Origin: Megaustenia siamemsis
Lineage: Eukaryota; Mollusca; Gastropoda; Stylommatophora; Ariophantidae
Direction: 5' to 3'
Assembly (NCBI GenBank): GCA_032433765.1
Contig: JAVIAB010000024.1
Span: 13,472,578 to 13,536,577 of the forward strand
DNA length: 64,000 nt
Position 1 is the first letter of the stretch; each line of letters opens with the position of its first letter. The translations under genes and the position numbers were made by a program. The notes beneath the pieces are model-generated. The model made no database searches and was not told the DNA's origin. It saw only the letters and a list, made by a program, of their open reading frames with translations. This document shows positions 1 to 11,978 of the stretch, one piece after another.

Positions 1-717
1 CCGTCCCTGAACCTCAGCACAGGCGACAATTCCAAACGACTTTCATCGGAAAATAGAGTGCACAATACAAAAGGAGAGGATGGAAGTAACATGATAAAAT
101 ACAAGGAGAGATAAATAATGAAGTTAAATAAATTCTATACCATGGCAGGACAATATAAGAACTTCTTAGGAAGATCAGAAGTACAACATAATAATTCTAT
201 CGAAATTTAAAGTTGAGAAAAAAAAGAGGAAGACGAAGAATGAGAAGAAGAAAGAGGTGGAGAAGAATAAGATGGAGATGAATAAAAGAAGAACAATAAC
301 AAGTTGAAGAAGATGTCGAGTACAAAGAAAGAAGACATGAAGAACGAGAACAAGTAGAAGTAGAGGAAGTAGAAGAAGAGAAGAGATCGATGCGTGAAGA
401 ATGGGTATGGAACTGTTAAATAAAAACTAATGTCTTCTCAGACTAAAGATAAGACAACAGTGACAGTAAGTACAATTATCTAGAGCGGGCACTAATGTGA
501 GTCATTCACTACAAAAACTAGTTTGTCATTCACAATTTATTACACTTTTATTCTTATTACTCTTAAGTTCAGTTTTACCTTCGACCTTAAACAAGTCCAA
601 AGCCGCGATAGCTCACTGGTTACTGAACTGGAATTTCTGCAAATCTTCAGAGGATAATGCTCAGCACTTTCAGTCATATTGAAATATATCGGATTAATCT
701 AGACTATCTACCATGAT
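1..717. other. No gene recognised; purine-rich stretch
   Basis: No coding region or repeat family is recognised. Roughly 190-400 is strongly purine-rich on the plus strand, built of GAA/GAAGAA-like runs, which is low-complexity sequence. The open frame at 497-682 has no recognisable domain and I do not call it. Confidence 0.5.
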
Positions 718-985
718 GGGAGCCGGGAAGGCTTAGTTGTTAGTGAACTGGACTACAATGGACAAGAAGTAGGGTTCTATCTCAACCGACTGCTTCCGGG
801 TTCACCCAGCCTTAAATGGGTATAATATTTTTTTTCTGGAAAAGTAAAGCGGCACGGGCGTAATACCGACCACATTACCCTAAAAATAATGTGCTGAATG
901 TCTATAAAATGTATGGTCACTAACACGATATTCCCTATACGCCACTCGGCGTGTCGGAGAACTTTACATTTTTTTTACTTTACAT
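718..985 (+). mobile_element. SINE-1 copy (tRNA-derived), diverged
   Basis: This copy has a tRNA-like head with a decayed A box, then a body shared with eight other copies in the window. The body has the landmarks GTTCACCCAGCCTTAAATGG, an AAAGCGGCACGGGCGTAATA stretch and a CTATACGCCACT-GGCGTG tail. The A and B boxes carry mutations relative to the other copies, so this is an old insertion. It is non-coding. Confidence 0.8.
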
Positions 986-1254
986 AAGTCCGGTAATGCA
1001 TCAATTGTCTCATATCTCGATATAGCTTCGTCACTCACAAGATGTTTTCGTACCAATGTCGCTGTCTCCATTAATGTCGTGGATTATAAACTCGACACTA
1101 ATGTCGTGGTTTCTGTATTACAACGCTTGCTTCAAGAAGGTCGCTCACTGCACGTGTGAAACGGTCACTGTGTTTTTCGAGGGGTCACTGTGTCTTTGGA
1201 GGGGTCAAAGGTGAAGCGTTCTCAAGACAAATGGTATCAATGAGGCTTAGATAA

Positions 1255-1575
1255 TAGTCACCGAGAGGATCAATGAGGCTCAATTAGATGTCACCTACAG
1301 GGTCTATGAGGCTCCATTAGAAGTCACCTACTGGGTCTGTGAGGCTCAATTAGATGTCACCTACAGGGTCTGTGAGGCTCAATTAGATGTCACCTACAGG
1401 GTCTGTGAGGCTAAATTAGATGTCACCTACAGGGTCTGTGAGGCTCAATTAGATGTCACCTACAGAGTCTGTGAATCTCAATTAGATGTCACCTACAGGG
1501 TCTGTGAGGCTCAATTGGATGTCACCTACAGGGTCTATAAAATTCGGATAGTAGTCAACTACAGGGTCTATGTGC
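1255..1575. repeat. Minisatellite, about 33-bp unit (type a)
   Basis: About nine imperfect tandem units contain GGCTCAATTAGATGTCACCT and end in an ACAGGGTCTGTGA-like segment. It runs into the next array, which has the same period and a related but clearly different unit, so the two probably share an ancestor. Confidence 0.9.
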
Positions 1576-1589
1576 CTCAGATAGTAAAT

Positions 1590-3450
1590 CTCCAAGGAGG
1601 TCAATGAGGTTCAGATAGTAGTCACAAACAAGGTCAATGAGGTTCAGATAGTAGTCTCAAACAAGGTCAATGAGGTTCAGATAGTAGTCACAAACAAGGT
1701 CAATGAGGTTCAGATAGTAGTCACAGACAAGAACAATGAGGTTCAGATAGTAGTCTCAAACAAGGTCAATGAGGTTCAGATAGTAGTCACAAACAAGGTC
1801 AATGAGGTTCAGATAGTAGTCACAAACAAGGTAAATGAGGTTTAGATAGTAGTCTCAAACAAGGTCAATGAGGCTCAGATAGTAGTCACAAACAAGGTCA
1901 ATGAGGTTCAGATAGTAGTCACAAACAAGGTCAATGAGTTTCAGATAGTAGTCTCAAACAAGGTCAATGAGGTTCAGATAGTAGTCACAAACAAGGTCAA
2001 TGAGGTTCAGATAGTAGTCTCAAACAAGGTCAATGAGGTTCAGATAGTTGTCTCAAACAAGGTCAATGAGGTTCAGATAGTAGTCTCAAACAAGGTCAAT
2101 GAGGTTCAGATAGTAGTCTCAAACAAGGTCAATGAGGTTCAGATAGTAGTCTCAAACAAGGTCAATGAGGTTCAGATAGTAGTCACAAACAAGTTCAATG
2201 AGGTTCAGATAGTAGTCTCAAACAAGTTCAATGAGGTTCAGATAGTAGCCACAAACAAGGTCAATGAGGTTCAGATAGTAGTCACAAACAAGGTCAATGA
2301 GGTTCAGATAGTATTCTGAAACAAGATCAATGAGGTTCAGATAGTAGTCTCAAACAAGGTCAATGAGGTTCATATAGTAGTCTCAACAAGGTCAATGAAG
2401 TTCAGATAGTAGTCTCAAACAAGGTCAATGAGGTTCAGATAGTAGTCTCAAACACGGTCAATGAGGTTCAGATAGTAGTCTCAAACAAGGTCAATGAGGT
2501 TCAGATAATAGTCTCAAACATGGTCAATGAGGTTCAGATAGTAGTCACAAAGAAGGTCAATGAGGTTCAGATAATAGTCACAAACAAGATCAATGAGGTT
2601 CAGATAATAGTCACAAACAAGGTCAATGAGGTTCAGATAATAGTCACAAACAAGGTCAACGAGGTTCAGATAGTAGTCATCAACATGGTCTATGAGGCTC
2701 AGATAGTAGTCACAAACAAGATTAATGAGGTTCAGATAGTAGTCATCAACATGGTCTATGAGGCTCAGCTAGTAGTCTCAAACTAGATCAATGAGGTTCA
2801 GATAGTAGTTACAAACAAGATCAATGAGGTTCAGATAATAGTCACAAACAAGATCAATGAGGTTCAGATAGTAGTCACAAACAAGGTCAATGAGGTTCAG
2901 ATAGTAGTCACAAACAAGATTAATGAGGTTCAGATAGTAGTCACAAACAAGATCAATGAGGTTCAGATAGTAGTCATCAACATGGTCTATGAGGCTCAGA
3001 TAGTAGTCACAAACAAAAACAAATGAGTTTCAGATAGTAGTCACAAACAAGGTCAATAAGGCTCAGATAGTAGTCATAAACAAGATCTATAAGGTTCAGA
3101 TAGTAGTCACAAACAAAATCAATGAGGTTCAGATAGTAGTCACAAACAAGATCAATGAGGTTCAGATAGTAATCACAAACAAGGTCAATGAGGTTCAGAT
3201 AGTACTCACAAACAAGATCAATGAAGTTCAGATAGTAGTCACAAACAAGGTCAATAAGGCTCAGATAGTAGTCACAAACAAGATCAATGAGGTTCAGATA
3301 GTAGTCACAAACAAGGTCAATAAGGCTTAGATAATAGTCATCAACATGGTTTAAGAGGGTCATCTAATAGTCACAAAGAGGTTCAATGAGTTTCAGATAT
3401 CATTCTCCAAGAGCGTCTATGCGGTTCAGAAAGCAGTCACCAAGAGTGTC
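1590..3450. repeat. Minisatellite, 33-bp unit (type b), about 56 copies
   Basis: The unit contains AGGTCAATGAGGTTCAGATA followed by GTAGTCACAAACA. The period is 11 codons, so long apparent frames occur on both strands (2520-2786 plus, 3007-3363 minus) that encode 11-residue repeats. Stops interrupt most of the array, so I treat it as non-coding. Variants are clustered: CTCAAAC versus CACAAAC, and ATCAACATGGTCTATGAGGC units near 2680-3000. Confidence 0.95.
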
Positions 3451-4062
3451 AATGAGTCTGACAATACCCAACGTTTGTTGACAAGTTAATGATTGTACAA
3501 TGTGATCTATGTTCCCTAATATCTCATTTCACGTGTTTTAGGTTGATGCTTTTGTACCATTTGTAAGTCATGAGTTCGTGTCATGTTTACAAATAATTAC
3601 ACTTAGACGTGTCAAAAAACGTTGTGCCACTTGCTACACGACTCAAAGACGTTTTTTATCTTTTCATAAACGTCTGTGATGTTGTCATTAAATTGCATAT
3701 CTGATGTTTTGTTTGAATAGATAAGAGTCAATGTTTGAAAGATAAGAGTCAATGTTTGAAAGATAGGAGTCAAGAAACGACTTGTCTATCGTACAACAAA
3801 CTTATAAAAAGAAACGTGTCCACAGATTATTGTTTGAAGTTTGTTGTAATCAAGTCGCTTGTATCAGATTTTGTAACAAGATAGGAATTATGATTGTGCT
3901 AATAATCTATCTGTCTGTCGATCTATTTTTGTGTTGCACCTGATGAATGTTTCTGCCGAACGTCGTTGTTTGTTTCATTCCTCTTTCTATGTAGCTGCTA
4001 GACACACTTTTTATTTTTATTTTACAAGTTTCCTGCAGGTCTCCTTGCAGCCGCTCAGATTT
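3450..4062. other. No gene recognised; short 22-bp-scale triplication
   Basis: This is mostly unique AT-rich sequence. A short tandem motif around 3718-3775 (AGAGTCAATGTTTGAAAGAT) is present about three times. Nothing coding is recognised. Confidence 0.5.
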
Positions 4063-5225
4063 TACATGTTTCTCTCCAGCTCTCCTCTCGGTCCCTCAGA
4101 TTTTACATGTTTCTCTCCAGCTCTCCTCTCGGCCCATCATATTTTACATGTTTCTCTCCAGCTCTCCTCTCGGCCCATCATATTTCACATGTTTCTCTCC
4201 AGCTCTCCTCTCGGCCCCTCATATTTTACATGTTTCTCTCCAGCTCTCCTCTCGGCCCCTCATATTTTACATGTTTCTCTCCAGCTCTCCTCTCGGCCCC
4301 TCATATTTTACATGTTTCTCTCCAGCTCTCCTCTCGGCCCCTCATATTTTACATGTTTCTCTCCAGCTCTCCTCTCGGCCCCTCATATTTTACATGTTTC
4401 TCTCCAGCTCTCCTCTCGCCCCTCATATTTTACATGTTTCTCTCCAGCTCTCCTCTCGGCCCCTCAGATTTTACATGTTTCTCTCCAGCTCTCCTCTCGG
4501 CCCATCATATTTTACATGTTTCTCTCCAGCTCTAATCTCTGCCCATCATATTTTACATGTTTCTCTCCAGCTCTACTCTCTGCCCATCATATTTTACATG
4601 TTTCTCTCCAGGTCTCCTCTCGGCCCATCATGTTTTACATGTTTCTCTCCAGCTCTACTCTCTGCCCATCATATTTTACATGTTTCTCTCCAGCTCTACT
4701 CTCAGTCCATCATATTTTACATGTTTCTCTCCAGCTCTCCTCTCGGCCCATCATATTTTACATGTTTCTCTCCAGCTCTCCTCTCGGCCCATCATATTGT
4801 ACATGTTTCTCTCCAGCTCTCCTCTCTGCCCATCATATTTTACATGTTTCTCTCCAGCTCTCCTCTCTGCCCATCATATTTTACATGTTTCTCTCCAGCT
4901 CTACTCTCAGTCCATCATATTTTACATGTTTCTCTCCAGCTCTCCTCTCGGCCCATCATATTTTCCATGTTTCTCTCCAGCTCTCCTCTCGGCCCATCAT
5001 ATTTTACATGTTTCTCTCCAGCTCTCCTCTCTGCCCATCATATTTTACATGTTTCTCTCCAGCTCTCCTCTCTGCCCATCATATTTTACATGTTTCTCTC
5101 CAGCTCTTCTCTCGGCCCCTCATATTTTACATGTTTCTCTCCAGCTCTCCTCTCGGCCCATCATATTTTACATGTTTCTCTCCAGCTCTCCTCTCGGCCC
5201 ATCATATTTTCCATGTTTCTTTCCT
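4063..5225. repeat. Minisatellite, 41-bp unit, about 28 copies
   Basis: The unit contains CATCATATTTTACATGTTTC and TCTCCAGCTCTCCTCTCGG. Because 41 is not a multiple of three and the unit lacks plus-strand stops, all three plus-strand frames stay open (up to 487 codons) and give the same peptides cyclically shifted. That is an arithmetic effect of the repeat and not evidence for a gene. Units near the centre carry CTCTG or CTCAG variants; the left end is more uniform. Confidence 0.95.
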
Positions 5226-5508
5226 TGCGGCCCCACATATAATTTCATTTTTAAAATATATTTATTGTTTGTTTTTTCTCTATCTCTCTATTATTTTTTT
5301 TACTTCTCTATCTATCTTAAATTTTTTTACAAACGAGAAACATCACAAGTGCAGACATTCTAGACTGTCCGTCTTCGACGTCCATTTGATGTAAAGCGCC
5401 AGGGTTTGCACGTGACCCAAATTGTATTTCGCCACAGGTCACTATTCTGTCCGAGACTCTTAAATACAAATAATAACAAATTAACTTTGCTTTCTTCGAG
5501 TGGAAGTG

Positions 5509-5697
5509 ACCAGCGATAGCTCAGTGGTTAGTGATCTGGACTACAAAGGACCTGAGTTTGGGTTCGATCCTGATCAACGGCTTCCGAGTTCACCCAGCCT
5601 TAACTGGGTACCGGATTTTTTTTCGGGGAAAGTAAAGTGGCTCAGGGGGTAACATCAACCACATTACCTCCAAAAAAACAGAAGGTCTGTGAATAGT
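5509..5697 (+). mobile_element. SINE-1 copy, 3'-truncated
   Basis: It has A box CGATAGCTCAGTGGTTAGTG and B box GGGTTCGATCC, then the shared SINE-1 body. Homology stops after the AGGTCTGTGAA segment, so the conserved tail is missing. Confidence 0.85.
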
Positions 5698-5704
5698 ATG
5701 GGAC

Positions 5705-6045
5705 TATCAATCGAGTGAGTTGGTAAGTGTGGGTGTGTTCATCATCAGCATCAAGTACTGTACCTGCTGGCATAGGTAATCATGCCTCTCTCAACAACTT
5801 TCGATCTCGACAGTTATTTATCATTTATGTTGTTGACCTTTTGCCAAGCCATTCTCTTAAGCCGTTTTGTATCTTTTCTTCTTGCTTTCCCCGGTCTCTT
5901 CGTCCATCGATTTTTCCAGTTGTCATAATATATTCCAGCTGTTCCATTCTCACTACATCCAAAAGATTATGATTGTTTCTTCCTATTATTGGATATTAGC
6001 TTTCCTTTTCCTTCGGCCTCTGTCAGAACGTGGTCACTGCTCTTG
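5705..6045 (-). mobile_element. LINE-B 3' end, truncated
   Basis: Reading the minus strand gives the 3' part of a reverse-transcriptase ORF and a short tail ending in ATGATG-type repeats (CATCATCAGCATCAAG on plus). Landmarks on plus are AACTTTCGATCTCGACAGTT and TTCCAGTTGTCATAATATAT. It shares flanking sequence with the copy at 6795. Confidence 0.8.
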
Positions 6046-6379
6046 ATGTGACTGGTTCACTTTACTTTACTCACTTCAAATGAAAACTTCAGAGGGGACA
6101 ACACTCCTTCCATTACATGTTTGCTAGTGGTAAGTTGAAACATGTACCAGACATCAATGAGGACTTGGGCAATGTTACGAGGGCCTAACGAGGGCCTAAC
6201 TAATACCGGGAAATGTAAATGAAGATGTCACGGTCTGGTGTTAAGTTCGTCAGATTGTAGCTGAGACAATGTTGATGGGGGATATGCCGGGACGAAGAGG
6301 GAAGGTCAAGAAAATGAGGATGTGCGGAAACAACATTAATCGATGAACACGCTAAGTTGATCCTTTTGTTGTTTGTCTA

Positions 6380-6401
6380 ACTCGAAAAAATAGGGATAAA
6401 G

Positions 6402-6432
<31 letters not shown>

Positions 6433-6715
6433 TAGATAGAGATAGAGAGAGAGAGAGAGAAAGAGAGAAATAGAGAAAGAGGAGGGAGAGAGAGATATAT
6501 AAAAAGTGGAAAAGAACAATATACGAAGCAGTTACATAAGTGAATGTAAAACTGTGAGTGAATAGATGAATGATTGGTTGAGTGACGGGTTGGTTTAGTA
6601 AAAGTGACTGAGAGGATGTGAGTGACTGACAGGATGTGAATGACTGAGAGGATGTGAGTGACCGAGAGGATGTAAGTGATTGAGAGGATGTGAATGACTG
6701 AGTTAGTGAATGAGT
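6380..6715. repeat. GA microsatellite and GTGACTGAGAGGAT-type tandem
   Basis: Positions 6395-6500 are GAGA/GATA-type low complexity. Positions 6590-6715 carry about seven imperfect units of 15-18 bp around GAGAGGATGTGAGTGACT. Open frames on the minus strand here are repeat products. Confidence 0.85.
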
Positions 6716-6794
6716 GAATCACTCTATTGAGGAAGTGAGAGAATGTGTTAGTGTGTAATTGAGCAACAGAGAGAATGAGTTAGTGAGTACGTTG

Positions 6795-7395
6795 GTGATT
6801 GATCGAGTGAGTTGGTAAGTGTGGGTGTGTTCATCATCATCATCAAGTACTGTACCTCCTGGCGTAGGTAATCATGCCTCTCAACAACTTCCGATCTCGA
6901 CAGTTATTTATCATTTCTGTTGTTGACATTCTGCCAAGCCATTCTCTTAAGCCGTTTCGTATCTTTTCTTCTTGCTTTCCCCGGTCTCTTCGTCCATCGA
7001 ATTTTCCAGTTGTCACAATATATTCCAGCTTTTCCATTCTCTACATGGCCAAAAAATGATGATTGTTTCTTCCTATTTTTGGATATTAACTTTCCTTTTC
7101 CTTCGGCCTTTGTCAGAACGTCGTCACTACTCTTCTTTGCTGTCTATTGTATTCTCAATATTCTTCTGTAAAACAACATTTCTACAGCCTCCAGTGATTT
7201 TCTTGTCTGTTGTCCTATTTTCTATGATTCACATCCATATGTTAAGACTAGTTCTACATATCATTTAAGAACTCTTTTTCTCTTTTCTAATGTCACAAAT
7301 GGTTAGCACAGTATCTTCCTCATTTTTGGAAAGCTGCTTTTGCCAGAGCCAGTCTACGTCTCACCTCTGCTGTAATTTACCATCACACCGCCGGT
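6795..7395 (-). mobile_element. LINE-B 3' end, longer truncated copy
   Basis: This is the same family and orientation as the copy at 5705, but it extends further into the reverse-transcriptase C-terminal region (plus-strand landmarks TCTACAGCCTCCAGTGATTT and ATCCATATGTTAAGACTAGT). Several frameshifts and stops break the frame. Confidence 0.8.
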
Positions 7396-7489
7396 GTACA
7401 CATACCACCTGAGGGTTGTGTGTGTTAGTGAGCTAATATATACATTACAATAACAATATTGTGGTTTCTATACCAATATGAACTTATAC

Positions 7490-7800
7490 TTATAGAGAAG
7501 AGAAGAGACAACTTATTAACACTAACAATGACTCAAAGAGCCTTAAATAAACGATACGAAAACGCCAGATTAAGGGGAAGACCGAGAAAGAGATAGATAA
7601 GGGAATACTAGAGTCACTAGGAGGAATAACATAAGAAGATGCCAACAGAAGAGCAAAGAATCGCAGATTGTTTCTCCCCTCGACGCCAACGGCAGCAGAG
7701 GAAGGATAGAAGAGGAAGAAGAGACAACACAAGAATTAGACATGCACTGACGTAACAAGAACATACTTGGTTAGACCTTAAATAAGAGAGACTAGCTTCA
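7490..7800 (+). mobile_element. LINE-D C-terminal fragment, decayed
   Basis: The plus strand encodes pieces equivalent to the better copy at 47,090-47,510: an ALNKRYENARL-like segment, then an LGGIT-like segment, then RAKNRRL and LPSTPTAAEEG-like endings. Frameshifts and stops interrupt it. Confidence 0.75.
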
Positions 7801-7834
7801 TAAACGTCAAATGGTTCTTGCACTAGAATCCACG

Positions 7835-8187
7835 AATCCACGGAGATAAATGATAAATAATAGACACACAGCGGAGATAAATCATAAATAATAGACAAAC
7901 CACGGAGATAAATAATAAATAATAGACAAACCACGGAGATAAATAATAAATAATAGACAAACCACGGAGATAAATAATAAATAATTGACAAACCACGGAG
8001 ATAAATAATTAATAATAGACAAACCACAGAGATAAATAATTAATAATAGACAAACCACGGGGATAAATAATTAATAATAGACAAACCACGGAGATAAATA
8101 ATAAATAATAGACGAACCACGGAGATAAATAATAAATAACAGACAAACCACGGAGATAAATAATAAATAACAGACAAACCACGTAGA
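7835..8187. repeat. Minisatellite, 31-bp unit, about 11 copies
   Basis: The unit contains ACCACGGAGATAAATAATAA followed by ATAATAGACAA. The period is not a multiple of three, and the overlapping minus-strand frames with a PWFVYYLLFIS-like theme are repeat products. Confidence 0.95.
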
Positions 8188-8506
8188 GAGAAGTCAGAAA
8201 GAGAACATCAACAAATACCATGAATGCCGTCGTTGACAATCAAGTGGCTTCGCAATGTTCTACCAAGACAAATGTTTTTTTTAAATATCCAGTAATCTAA
8301 TGGTCATTCTCTGAAGCTGCAGATATCTGCGATATATTATTCCTGTATCCCTCTGTCTCTTCATTCCTCATTTTGTTAGTTGTCCCTATGTCTCAATTTT
8401 CCATTCCCTTTTCATCATTTAAGATTGATTTGTATTTCTTCTGATATTAATAAACAACGTCACTTTCTCTTGCTCTCTTAAAATATAACATTACTACTCG
8501 TTATCC

Positions 8507-8760
8507 CGAGCAGCGATAGCTCAGTGGTTAGTGAACTGGACTACAAAGGAAAGAGGTCCGATTCGATCCTGACCGACGACTTCCGGGTTCACCCAGCCTT
8601 AAATGGGTACCGGATTTTTTCTGGGAAAGTAAAGCGGTACGGGCGTAATACCGACCACATTACCCCAAAATCATGCGCCGAAGTTCTGTAAAATTTACGG
8701 AAACTAACACCCTATTCCTTATACGTTACTTGGCGTTACGGGGCTCTTTACTTTCTTATT
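8507..8760 (+). mobile_element. SINE-1 copy, near full length
   Basis: It has A box CGATAGCTCAGTGGTTAGTG, B box GATTCGATCC and the full body through the GTTACTTGGCGTTACGGGGC tail. Confidence 0.85.
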
Positions 8761-8789
8761 TTTTACTTGTTATCCCTTTACTGAATTTC

Positions 8790-9235
8790 TGCTTTATCCA
8801 ACGTTCAAATGTTGTGGGAGTGCGGGTTCGATCCTGCTTCGGACCATGTATTGTTCGTTGTTTTTTTTCTGTTGTTTATTTGTCATTTTTTTATGAGTGC
8901 TGTAAAACATACCTTTTCCTTCTATGGTTCGCTGAATTATCGCCTAGGAAGTTTCTGCGTTGTGCTGTGGTTTGCAGTATAACAGTTATATTTGCGCCTT
9001 TCGGCCCAATACATCCGACTTCAGCACGACATTTTTGAGTACCGGGTTGTCTTCCCTCTTCGATCCCTGTACGCTTGGTCAGACTAGACAGGTTAGTTTG
9101 TTACTGGAGGCACCACGAAGAGGTGGAGCAGGGTATGGATGGTTTTGGTTCACCGATCCTGGCGCAAGCCATCAGCTGTGAGTCGCTGACAACTTCCAGC
9201 TCTGGTGCTGGTAGGCGCGCCTTCGCCTAATTATT
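8790..9235 (+). mobile_element. SINE-3-like repeat (second copy near 12,500)
   Basis: The stretch GTGCGGGTTCGATCCTGCTT resembles a tRNA B box. The following body, with landmarks TTGTTCGTTG and ATTATCGCCTAGGAAGTTT, recurs at about 12,560-12,730. Boundaries are uncertain. It is probably a tRNA-derived SINE or another short dispersed repeat. Confidence 0.5.
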
Positions 9236-9825
9236 ATTTGTCTCTAATTCAAATGTTTTGCTTGGACTTTTTCTCTTGTCTGTTGTTTGACTACCTACAA
9301 CTCACTTCCGTGACAAGCGGTTGTAGATTTTTTTTTTAAATCTGGAGTTTAAGTCTTTTCATATCTTCATTACAAGTCCCGCTGAATCAATATTGAAAAT
9401 ACAAAAGACAAACTAAACATTAATATGAGTACACAGAGTTACTACAATGTGCTGTTTCAGAAGATGTATTATAATCAACAACAATAATAATGTAAATAAT
9501 ACGAGAACTGCAATCTTTTAAAAAAAATAATAAACTGGTTTTTCTGTTAGATTACCTCATCAATAAATAGAATGCTTGCAGTAAGTAACACAGCGTGACT
9601 ATAATTAAGGAGTCATATATTTAAATTAAACATACTGTGTTATTCGCTTAATTTTATTTGACTGAAGTTAATTGTTTGTTGCTTATTCCGTCGGATCAGT
9701 TCAATCTTGGATCCCAGATCATGAGTTTGCGATTACTGAGTCGTGAATCAAGTCTGTCCATGCATGGTAGTTGTACGCTGCATGTAAATGTGTTCCTCGC
9801 TGCAGCTGGATAGTAGTTACAGAAA
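9236..9825. other. No gene recognised
   Basis: AT-rich sequence with no repeat family seen elsewhere in the window and no coding signal. Confidence 0.4.
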
Positions 9826-10580
9826 TCATCATCATCATCATCAAGTGCCGCGCCTGCTGGCGAAGGCGATCATGTCTCTCTACAACTTTCGATCTCGACA
9901 GTTATTGATAATTTCCGTTGTTGACCTTCTGCCCAGCTATTCTCTACGCTGAATGGTATGTGTTCTCTTTGTTTCACTCTATCTCTTCGTCCCTCGATTT
10001 ATCCAGTTGTGACAATATATTGCAGCCATTCCCTTCTCATTACATGGCCAAATAATTATGATTGTTTCTTCCTAACATTGAAGCCTTAAAACAGCTAAAA
10101 ATGAAAAGAGAACTAAACACAATTCAAACAAGACAAATGCGATTTTTGGGTCATGTTGGTCAAGACACAACAGCCTACTAAAAGTAATCCTGGAAGAGAA
10201 ATTACAAGGTAAAAGAAGCAGAGGCAGACCAACACTAACATGGACGAGTAAAATCAAAAGATGGACAAACCAGCCTATGACAACCTGCACCATCAAAGCA
10301 AGAAACGGAGCAGAATGGCGCTCCATGGTAGTCAACCTTCGTTGCGGAGATGGCATTCGATGATGATGATGAATATTGGCTATTAGCTCTCGTTTTGCTT
10401 TGACCTTTTTCAGAACGTTTTTATTACCCTTCTTAGCTATCCATTGTAATCTCAACATTATTCTGTAAAACCACATTTCTACAATCTCCTGTGATTTTCT
10501 TGTCTGTTGCCTATGTTTCACAACCATATGAAAAGAATGGTTCTACATAACATTTAAGAACTCTTTTTCCGGTCACAGAA
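9826..10580 (-). mobile_element. LINE-B copy interrupted by a LINE-A insertion
   Basis: LINE-B sequence occupies 9826-10,077 and resumes at about 10,372-10,580 in the same minus orientation. In uninterrupted copies (for example 11,242-11,765) the joining point reads straight through CTTCCTAA-ATT-GG-ATTAGCTCT, which shows that the middle segment is an insertion. Confidence 0.8.
10078..10371 (+). mobile_element. LINE-A 3' fragment nested in LINE-B
   Basis: It encodes the C-terminal tail of LINE-A: an LKQLKMKRELNTIQTRQMRF-like segment, then a GRGRP-type basic patch and the MTTCTIKARNGAEWRSMV-like end. It finishes in GATGATGATGA, the usual LINE-A tail. It sits inside a LINE-B copy, so it is younger than that copy. 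Confidence 0.85.
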
Positions 10581-10689
10581 ATATGCACACAAAAGCCAGG
10601 TCAAAATTAGCATCGAATATACCATTAAAAGAAGAGCACGTGGTTACATTTGACGTTATGCCGTCACATAAATAATATCATAAGTATCA

Positions 10690-11045
10690 TTATATGCCAT
10701 TCAGGTTGGCGTAGGTGATCATGTCCTTCCAAATCTTCTATCTACAGTGCATCGTATCAGTTCTGTTGTTGACTGTTTTCCATGCCATGACACCAAGCTA
10801 TCCAATATTTTCTCTGTTTGTCGTCCGTGATCTCTCTTTCCTTTTATGTTGCCAGTTGTAACCTAATATTCAAAATTTCCTTTTCTCATGATGTGCCCGA
10901 AATATGTTGATTGTTTCTTTGTGATATTTTTTAGGATCTCTCTTTTTGTGCTGGCCTCTTTGAGAACTTCCTCATTGGTCTTTTTATCTGTCCAGGGAAC
11001 TTTCAACATTCTTCTGAGAAATCCAATCTCTGTGGATAAATACCA
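10690..11045 (-). mobile_element. LINE-C 3' end, truncated
   Basis: Minus-strand homologue of the copies at 32,930, 41,250, 59,230 and 61,890. Plus-strand landmarks are TTCTCATGATGTGCCCGAAA and CTTTCAACATTCTTCTGAGA. The reading frame is decayed. Confidence 0.75.
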
Positions 11046-11241
11046 TAATTCCGTAAATTAGGGCAGTGTTTCACAACCTTTTTACTCACCGCGGTGCTAC
11101 CTTCTTGTGGCTCTCCTGTTCTTGCAAGGCTACGAAAACTGTTTAACTCTTTCAGTACGGAAGTTTTCTATCGACTCAACAGAAGAGATTTCAGAGACAA
11201 AATTATTCATCCTTTTAAGAATCAATCTACATATTTATCTA

Positions 11242-11246
11242 ACATG

Positions 11247-11282
<36 letters not shown>

Positions 11283-11765
11283 AGTACCGGGCCTTGTGGC
11301 GTAGGTGATCATGTCTCTCCACAACTTTCGATCTCGGCAGCAATTTATCATTTCTGTTGTTGACCTTCTGCCAAACCATTCTCTTAAGCTGTCTGTTATT
11401 TTTTCTCTTTGCTTCCCTCTATCTCTTCGTTCCTCAATTTTTCCAGTTGTTACAATATATTCAAGTTGTTCTCTTCTCATTACATGGCCAAAAAATGATG
11501 ATTATTTCTTCCTAACTTTGGAAATTAGTCTCTTTTTTCTTTGACCTTTCTCATAACCTCTTTATTACTCTTCTTAGCTGTCCATGGTATTCTCAAAATT
11601 CTTCTGTAAAAGCACATTTCTACAGACTCTAGTGATTTTCTTGTCTGTTGTCCTATTGTCCATGATTCGCATCCGTATGTTAAGACTGGCTCTACGTAAC
11701 ATTTAAGAACTCTTTTTCTTGTTTCTATTGTCAAAAATGGATTGCATAGTATTTTCCTCATTATC
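11242..11765 (-). mobile_element. LINE-B 3' end with (ATG)n tail
   Basis: The minus strand reads through two pieces of the reverse-transcriptase C-terminus. One, at 11,761-11,525, contains RKILCNPFLTIETRKRVL and an EPVLTYGCESWTIG motif. The other, at 11,480-11,280, contains MRREQLEYIVTTGKIEERRD. The 3' tail is a run of about twelve ATG units (CATCATCATC on plus at 11,246-11,282). It is 5'-truncated and frameshifted between the two pieces. Confidence 0.85.
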
Positions 11766-11975
11766 TAACATATAACATATTATAAATGAATTTTTAGATA
11801 ATTGAACATGGTGTTAGATGTCATCAATACCAAGATGATACAAGACATGTAAAAAGAATACGGTTTGATGGCGTTCACACTAATCAAATTGAGAGTGACG
11901 CACTATGCGGCGAAACGTACGGTACCGAAAGCGGTATGGCGCACAGTGCAACGAATCGTACGAAGAGTTTGTAAA

Positions 11976-11978
11976 TAG

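Noticed and set aside
1255..3450. CRISPR-like array (33-bp repeats at regular spacing)
   Set aside because: The repeats are directly adjacent with no unique spacers, and the window is eukaryotic. The same applies to the other arrays.
3931..5394. A 487-codon plus-strand frame and two companions
   Set aside because: Produced by the 41-bp array; there is no domain and all three frames give the same cyclic peptide.
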